Source of the DNA: Girardinichthys multiradiatus
Taxonomy: Eukaryota > Chordata > Actinopteri > Cyprinodontiformes > Goodeidae
DNA length: 64,000 nt
Assembly: GCF_021462225.1 (NCBI RefSeq)
Contig: NC_061812.1
Coordinates: 50,399,848-50,463,847, forward strand
Direction of reading: 5' to 3'
The position numbers were made by a program, and so were the translations under genes. The notes beneath the pieces are model-generated. The model was not told where the DNA came from, did no database searches, and worked only from the letters and a program-made list of their open reading frames with translations. This document shows positions 48,101-57,100 of the stretch, one piece after another (the stretch's first letter is position 1; every line of letters starts with the position of its first letter).

Positions 48101-51100
48101 GATGGCAGTGTAGAAGATGACCAGCAGCTCCTGTGGAAGGTTGAACTTCTTGAGTTGCCTCAGGAAGTACAGTCTCTGCTGGGCCTTCTTTCGAACAGTG
48201 TCTATGTGTGAAGACCATCTCAGGTCCTCAGAGATGGTGGTTCCTAAGAACCTGAAGTGGTCCACGGCCGATACAGTGTTGTTGAGGATGGTGAGGGGGG
48301 TGTATGGGGGTGGTGTTCTCCGAAGGTCCACCACCATTTCCACAGTCTTGAGTGGGTTCAGTTCAAGGTAGTTCTGACTGCACCAGTGTACCAGCCGATC
48401 CACCTGCTGTCTGTATGCAGACTCATCACCGTCCTGGATCAGTCCAATGACAGTGGTGTCGTCTGCAAACTTAAGGAGTTTCATGGACGAGTCCGATGAG
48501 GTGCAGTCATTTGTGTACAGAGAGAAGAGGAGTGGGGATAGAACACACCCCTGGGGGGCACCAGTACTTATTGATCTGGATCGGGAGAAGATGCTCCCCA
48601 GTCTCACCTGCTGCTGTCGGTCCGTCAGGAAGCTGTTGATCCACTGACAGGTGGAGGCTGGGACGTTGAGCTGGGTGAGCTTCTGGTGGAGGATGTCTGG
48701 TATGATGGTGTTGAAGGCCGAGTTGAAGTCTACAAACAGGATCCTGGCGTACGTCCCTGGATGGTCGAGGTGTTGCAGGATGAAGTCTAGACCTAAGTTA
48801 ACAGCATCATCTGCCGACCTGTTTGCTCGCTAAGCAAATTGCTGGGGGTCCAGCAGGGGGCCAATGATGTCTTTCAGGTGCTTCAACACCAGCCGCTCAA
48901 AGGACTTCATGATCACAGACGTCAGGGCTACAGGCCTGTAGTCATTTAATCCTAGGATGGTGGGTTTCTTGGGAACCGGGATGATGGTGGGTCGTTTAAG
49001 GCAGGAGGGGACCTCACATTTCTCCAGTGACTTGTTGAAGATCCTTGTGAAGATCAGAGCGAGTTGATTTGCACAGGCTTTCAGGCATGATGGGGAGACG
49101 TTATCAGGTCCTCCAGCTTTCTTTGCTTTCATGCGCTGAAAGAGCCTGTCTACATCTTCCTCGGAGATCTTTAGTGCAGGCAGAGGATCTGAAGGTGGGG
49201 GGTTGGTAGCTTTATGGGAGGAATTTGTTCCTGAATGGGATGTAGAGGAGATGATTTGAGGTGTGAATGGCTTCTTGTCATGTCTGCAGTAGAAGCCATT
49301 CAGACGGTTGGCCAGGAGACGACTCTGTTCAGGATGGGTGGAGGGGATTTTGTAGGCAGTCAGGTTTCTCAGACTGGTCCATACAGCTGAAGTGTCACCA
49401 GTAGAAAGGCTGTTCTTCAGCTTCTCACTGTAGCTTCTCTTAGCTGCTTTGATCTCTTTTGTTAGTTTGTTCCTGGTCTGCCTGTACCGCGCCCAATCTC
49501 CACTGCTGTGAGCTTCTTCCTTGTCCCTGCGCAGATTCCTGAGGTGTGGAGTAAACCATGGCTTGTTGTTCCCAAAGGTGCAGAAGGTCTTGGTCTGCAC
49601 ACACATGTCCTCACAGAAACTGATGTATGATGTCACCACATCAGTTAGTTGGTTTAAGTCAGTGGCTGAAGTTTCAAAAACAGTCCAGTCTGTGCATTCA
49701 AAGCAGGCCTGTAGCATCTGCTTTGATTCCTCAGTCCACTTCTTAACAGTGTGAACCTTGGGTTTGGAAGCTCTTTGTCTCTGTCTGTAGGTTGGGATGA
49801 GGTGGATTAGATAATGATCTGAAAAACCCAGAGCAGCCCTGGTAACAGCATGATATGAGTCCTTTAAAGCTGTGTAACAATGGTCCAGTGTGTTTTTGTC
49901 TCTGGTGGGACACTTAATATGCTGTCTGTATTTGGGGAGTTCATTTGAGAAGTTTGCTCTGTTAAAATCTCCCAGTATTATGATGAAAGAGTCCGTGTAT
50001 TTTTTCTCCAGGTCTGTAATCATCTCAGCAAGATGTTTTTCAGCAGCAGAAGTGCAGCCATGCGGTGGAAAATATGAGCCGATTATTATAAAGGAAGAAA
50101 ACTCTCTCGGTGAATAAAACGGTTTACAGATTATGGAAAAGGACTCCAGATCCGGACTACATGTTTTTCCAGCACTTTTATGTCTCTGCACCAACCTTCA
50201 TTTATATAAAAGCAGATTCCGCCTCCTCGCTTCTTCCCCGATAGCTCCGCGCTGCGATCCACTCTGAGCAGCTGGAAGTCTGCCATCAGCAGTGCTCGGT
50301 CCGGGATGTTTTCACTCAGCCATGTCTCGGTGAAGCAGAGAACCACTGATCCACGGAGGTCCGTGTTTTTACCGGTGAGGAGAAGCAGCTCGTCCATCTT
50401 GTTGTTTAGAGAGCGGACATTTGCCAGGTGGATTGAAGGCAGTGGTGTGCGAAGTCCTCTTTTGCGGAGCTTTACCAGCGCGCCAGCACGCTTTCCCCTT
50501 CGACGTTTTCGGCACAGAATCCCGTATAGAGCCGCAGCCCCGCTCGCCAGGAGATCAGTGAACCTCGGATCAATGAAAGATGGTGAAAAAAACCCGAGAG
50601 AGGACTCTCTGATGTTGAGAAGTTCCTCTCTACTGAATGAGACCACAGAACTGTGGCTCGAAAAACATAAAAACACACAAAATACAAAAACAAAGAGAGA
50701 GCGAAGCTCCGAGGCTGCCATCGTCGGCGCCATCTTGATGGTCAAAGCATTGGGACTTGCGTAAACCACAATGAGACAGCCACATATGTAGTAAAATGTA
50801 AAATGTGCGATAGCTCATTCAGGAAGTTACAACAGAACCTGGAACAACATTTAAAACAATAGTTAATGGCATCAGTAGCTACTTTAGCTTCATCCAGGAG
50901 AGAAACACAGCTAAGCAGATAAGCTCTGAGATCGTTTTCAAGTCTATAAGATGAAAAACAGCACATACAGTTAGCTGCAGCAAAAGCCCGACCAATGGCC
51001 ATGTCTAGGAGAGAGACAGGGTTAAAAACTGACGGACAGGGCCAATTGTAACATCAATAGAAAAACATTAACGTATTGATGCCCACCTACAGGAAGGTGT

Positions 51101-54100
51101 AACAACTAAGCAAAACACCAGGCCAGATGTAGCTTCTATGAAGAGAAAACACTGAGAGAGAACATGAAGTTAAAAGCTGAAGAAAAGGTAAATAATTGGA
51201 AAGCAGAAAAATTGGAAAGCAGTCTGAGAATCTAGCAGAGTGAGGATAAGTGGACAGCATGTCCTCCAACAGCCTAAGCCTGTAGCAGGATAACTACAGA
51301 GATAGCTCAGGATAACCTAAGCCAGTCCAGCAATGTCCTGGGGAAAGATAACCCCAAGGTTATTTACTTTATTACTCAAGACCAGTTTAATACCCTCCAG
51401 ATTAGGTGAGTGACAAAGCAGTTTCTCTTTTAAAGACTCCAAAGATGACAACTTCTATCTTGTCTGAATTTGAAAGCAGAAAAGTCATTTAGGTTTTCAT
51501 GTCTTCCAGACATGCCTGTAGTCTAACTGGTTGGGCTCATCTGGATGTATGGATAAATAAAGCTGAGTATCATCAGCGTAACAGTGGAAATGTATGCCAT
51601 GCTGCCTGATAATTTTACCTATTGGAAGTGTATGGATGGATGGATGGACGGTGTGCGCGTATAACTATGTATGGACGGTGTGCGCACATACTGGATGTAT
51701 AGACGGTGTATAGAGGAAACAGAAATGGGCCAATCACTGAACCCTTTGGTACTCCACAATTAACCCTAGTTTGAAGATGACTTATTATTTACATGAACAA
51801 ACTGGAATCTGTCAGACAAATGCAATTTAAACCAGCTGAGTGATCAATGATCAATTCATCCAGTGTGGCTGAATTAATACAATTCTGCAAAGAGAATTGG
51901 GTGAAAACTCCTTTCTAGCAATGTTAAATGTTGCAAACACTTGATTTATTAGGTCTAGATGCAAATCCTGTTGTTCACATTGGATCAACTTGGTTTGGAT
52001 AGTTTTCCCTTATAAAAGGAAATTATAATTTAAAAACTGCATTTTGTGTTCACTTAAGTTATCTTGGTTTGATATTAAACTTTATTTGGTCTGTAACAAT
52101 AAGGTGTGACAAAAAAGCAACAAAAGAAATCTGTAAAAACATTCTTTTCCATGGCACTGTAGTTGCTAAAAGCTCTATCTGACTTTGTCAGCGCCATACA
52201 TTATAGTTCAGAGTTCATGTGATGGTGGTATTGTTAAGTTCTCTTTGTGCCGCTGCTCATTCAGGAAAGCAGGAGGACCGGAAGAACCTGAGCCATCCTG
52301 TTCATGTGGACAACTGTGTGCTGGTTTCTGAGCTCAAACAATGTAAAAAAGAACCTCCTGCATACACTCACAGAGACTACAGGTGAGTTAAAAAAAACAA
52401 AAACCTGTCGATGCCTTTTTTTTTTCTGATGCATGTCTAACATTGCAGCGTCATTCTTGCAGTGCCATCCTGTATCTAAATGATGACTTTGAGGGAGGAG
52501 AGTTTATTTTCACAGAGCTGGATGGAAAAACAGTTACCGTAAGTCATTTTTTGTCTTTTTGACAGGGAAAGGCACTGTTTAAAAAAAGTCATGAGAAATC
52601 CTTCTATATGTAATGAATCGGTAACTGCAAACATTTCGAAGATGAGACAAACTGAATTTTTTTTTTTGGCAACATGCAAAACACTTTGGTGTAAAACAAA
52701 CACTACACATCACCTTGATCATCACAGCCTCTCCACAGCGTACCATAGTTGTGGCAGCATTATGCTGTGTAAATGTTTTACCCACCCCACAGTAGGGACT
52801 TGGAAGCTGGTCAGAGTTAATTGGAAGATGGATGGAACTAAATACAGGGCATTCTTGGAAGAAAACCGGTTAGAAGGTTTAAAACTGCCAGAGACACTGG
52901 AATGGTATTGGTCCAGGGTTCATAAACTTCCCAAGTGCCATGAGTGGGTGTGCCTTAGTGGTACTCATAAGAAATTTTGAATCATTTGTTTACAAGATAA
53001 ATGTAGAGTTCCTGTAACGTAGAGCTTAACAGCCAAACAGCTAAGAAATGAGCCTTAGATCTTTATCTAAGAACTAGTTCTTAACTTAGTTCACCCAGGT
53101 TAAAATGAATGGATTATTTTCATAGTTCACTAGTTTTTCGGCATCAGTACCAGGCTGCTGAAGACCTGTGTAGACCAGCTCTGTAAGGTCCTCAGCCACA
53201 TGTACAACCTGAGCCTCAGTCTGGAGAAGGTCCCTGTCCTGTGGAAGACCTCCTGTGGGGTTCCGGTTCCTAAAACAACGCATGCCAAGGAATTGGCCCA
53301 CTACAGACCAGTTGCCTTGACCTCCCCACCTGACAAAGACCATGGAGAGGCTCATCTTAACCCACGTCCGCACTGTGGTGAGCCCTACCTTGGACCCGCT
53401 GCAGTTTTCCTACAGTCCCGACATTTATAGTAGAGGACTCTACAAGCTGCAGTGGGCGCTCACCCACCTAGAGACCGCCGGGAGTGCTGTAAGAGTTATG
53501 TTCTTTGACTTCTCCAGCGCTTTCAACACCATCAGACCGACACTGCGGCGGGGGAAGATGGAAGACGCAGGAGTGGATGAACATCTTGCTGCCTGGACTA
53601 TTGCTTACCTCAATGACTGGCCACAGTGCATGAGGCTGTGCAGCTGTAAGTCAGAGGTGGTAGTCTGCAGCACTGGGGGCCCCGCAGGGTACTGTCCTGT
53701 CACCATTCCGTTTCACCCTTTACACCGTGGACTTTACCTACAGCAAGGACAGCTGTTATCTCCAGAACTTCTCTGACAACTCAGCCATTGTGGGCTTTGT
53801 GTCTGAGGGGATAGCTCTGTCCTGGGCTACCCACTTGACTGTGGAAGTGGTGGGTGAGAGGAGGATGTTAGCCAAGCTCTTTGGGATTAATAAAGTATTT
53901 TTGAATTGAATTGAATTGAATCCATCATGGACATTACCTCTCACCCACTGCACCGGACTGTAGAGAAGCTGAGCAGTGGCCGACTGATACACCCTCAGTG
54001 CAGGAAGGAGCCCACTGCTACCGTAGGTCCTTCATGCCCACCGCTGTCAGACTGTTCAATTCTACCGTATAATAACTACTGCCCCTGTATTTGTAAATAC

Positions 54101-57100
54101 TTGCAATCATTGTCACTTTAGCACAAATGACCTTTATACTGTACATAATGTTTTTTAATTCTATTATTACTACTTGTTTTTGCTCATTTACCTTGTTCTT
54201 CTTTGATTGTAATTTTTTTCATAACTATCTGCACCCTACTGGTGTGTTTCTAAGAGCTGCTGTATAAAGTTAATTTCTCCATTGTAAGATGAATCAAGTC
54301 TATCTTATCTTACCTCCTTCAGCTCTTCCAGGGGGAGCCCAGGGCGTATCCTGGGCCATCCCCTCAACCTCCTCCCGGTGAGACGTGTCTGGAACACCTC
54401 CCGTGGAAGGCGTCCAGGAGGCATCCGATACAGATGCCCGAGCCACCTCAACTGGCTCCTCTCGATGTGCAGGAGCAGCGTCTGTACTCCGAGCCCCTCC
54501 CGGATGGGGGAGCTCCTCACCCTATCTGTAAGGGAGTGCCCGGCCACCCTACAGAGGAAGCTCATTTCAGCCACTTGTATCCCTGATCTTGTTCTTTCAG
54601 TCATTACCCGGAGTTCATGACCCTAGGTGAGGGTAGGACCGGTAAATCAAGAGCTTCGCTTTTCAGCTCAGCTCTCTTCACCACGACGAACCGGCATAGT
54701 GTTCTTGTTACTGCGGCGGCCGCACCAATCCATCTGTTGATCTCCCACTCCATTCTCCCTTCACTCGTGAACAAGGTCCCGAGATACTTGAACTCCTCCA
54801 ATTGAGGCAGGAGCCCCCTTCCAAACTGAAGAGGGCAAGCCACCATTTTCCAGTCTAGAATCATGGCCTCAGACTTGGAAGAGATGATCCTCATCCCAGC
54901 CGCTTCACACTTGGCTGCGAAAAACCCCAGTGCATACTGTAGGTATTGGCTAGAGGGGGCCAGCAGGACCACAACATTCCACCGGTCCCCAAACCAGACC
55001 CCATCCGTCCGTAGGCGTCCTGGTGGCCAGGTTAGTGCTCGCAGGACTTAGCCGGGCCAAACCCGAACGAGAGATGCAAGGCCATCCCCCAGTAGGCCCA
55101 TCACATGCAGGGGGAAGCTTGAGGGACGGTAGCAAAGAGGACCGGGCAACGGACGAAGGTAGAGACCTGGATGACCCAATATCCGAATGCTTAAACTGGC
55201 TCTAGGGACTCTATATTATTTGTGAAAATATTGTCTGTTGCACTTTGCAAATTTTGGGGTCATCCATTGCACAGTTCGACATGTGCGGCTCAACAAGCGT
55301 CGGAGCTGTGACGTCACCTGGGATTATAAAACCCGTGGAAACCAAACTTTCGTTACCATTTCCAGCATGTCTCATGGGACAACGCAATGGAGGCGCATAT
55401 CTGGAGAGACTCATACAAGAAGGTCAGAAGGTTCATATACCAATCGAAGACCACCCCGACACTCCGGCGCAGGTGAAAACCCACAGCACTTTTATTTCCA
55501 AGGAGACCCCTTGTTGGTGCAGTCGACTGCAACGGTTCCTCATATTTTCCCTGTTTTTGGATGGATGAGCAGTTTACCGTTTTTGAGTTGTTTTCTGTTG
55601 TTGTAGCTCTACAGAATGTTTTTTTTATATTACTTCATCACATTTTTCCTTGTCCTTGATTACTTGTACCTTGGCTTCATCAGGCAAAGCCTTGAGTCTG
55701 ATAAATACCTTACAGTTTATGACCCATGCACTTTGAATTCTGTTTATTTTCCTTAAGTATCTGGCTTTCTTGGCAGTTTCTGCATTCGTTTGTTTTAGGC
55801 GGTCATTCAGATAAACATTGGTACCTTTTTTATTTTGTTTCACTTGCTTCAGCATTGCAGTCTTTTTTTTCCTGTTGACAAACCTCAAGATTACAACTGG
55901 AGTAATGTTGCCCATCCTCGTGGGGAGTCAAGGGTGTTTAAATCCAGATGTATATCCCTGGATGCGAGAAAAGCCGCCACCTGTTCCTCCATAGAGCTCA
56001 CCTCCAGCTCCCAAGGCTCCTCCTTGCTGCCAACAGTGTCCACATGTCCATACAAGCGGGATTTAATCTAGAGCGGCCACAACCACATTGTTGATTTTGG
56101 AGTACTGCTCCAAATCCTCTACTCTTATCTCCAGGTCCGCAATTTTCTTATCTCACTTCTCTATCTGCACACGTAACTGGGTAACGTCCGGCTTCAGTTT
56201 CAGAATTTTGTCCTGCTTAGTCTTCATGGATGACATGTCTAGTAAGAGTCTCAAGTGTCTTCTTAATATTCTGTGATTCTTCTGTCGCTGTATTTTTCTT
56301 TGATGCCATATTGATGAATTTGGCAACCAAGGCAGCAACAACAGATCACCACTGACTGACTTTTATCGCGCTGGTTAGGGCATATGGTATGCCCTAACCA
56401 GCAATTGTCATTTGTCCTACAGATATCCTTGATCAGTACTGTAGATAAGTCTATATCACACATTAATATACAAGCTTGGTGATGATAAAAACATAGCATG
56501 GCCAACAAATACATTATTTATGTGCTTTTTACTGTATTTCATTTTACTTTACAATGTAAACAATACAGCTCTTAGTGAAGGCACTCCAGTGTCTCTAATG
56601 CCAGAGCAAAGTATTACATATCGTTACCTTTCAGTCGATCGCAAGGGGTTAAGAACGTGTTGATCACAACAGAACAAAAGGATGGTCTGAAAGGGACTAA
56701 TGTCCACAAATTAAGAAAACGCAGATTAGACTGGGCATAAATGGCATCCATTAGAGTTCCAAGACCAAAACCACTGTTGACCAAAATGAACACAAAGGAC
56801 CACCTCGCATTTCCCTTAAAAAACATTTTGGGGGTAAATCTAACACAGCATTCAGAAAAAACAATATTTGGCTGCAAGTGCAGCTCTATTACAACAAATG
56901 TTGGGTCTACAAAGCATTGAATAAGGGCCACACTTGTTTGATAGTTTGAAAAACATGTGTCCCTTACCTTGCGTTTAATGTGCAACTAGTGATGGATTAT
57001 AAAATACAATCTTCATAAAATACATTGACATAAAATGATAAAATGCGAGGCACTGTAACTTTGTAAAAAAGCGAAGCATTTTGTCATGGCATAACAGACT

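Noticed and set aside
56614..56985. 123-codon - strand frame
   Set aside because: No recognisable domain, no neighbouring gene structure and AT-rich composition; length alone is not enough.
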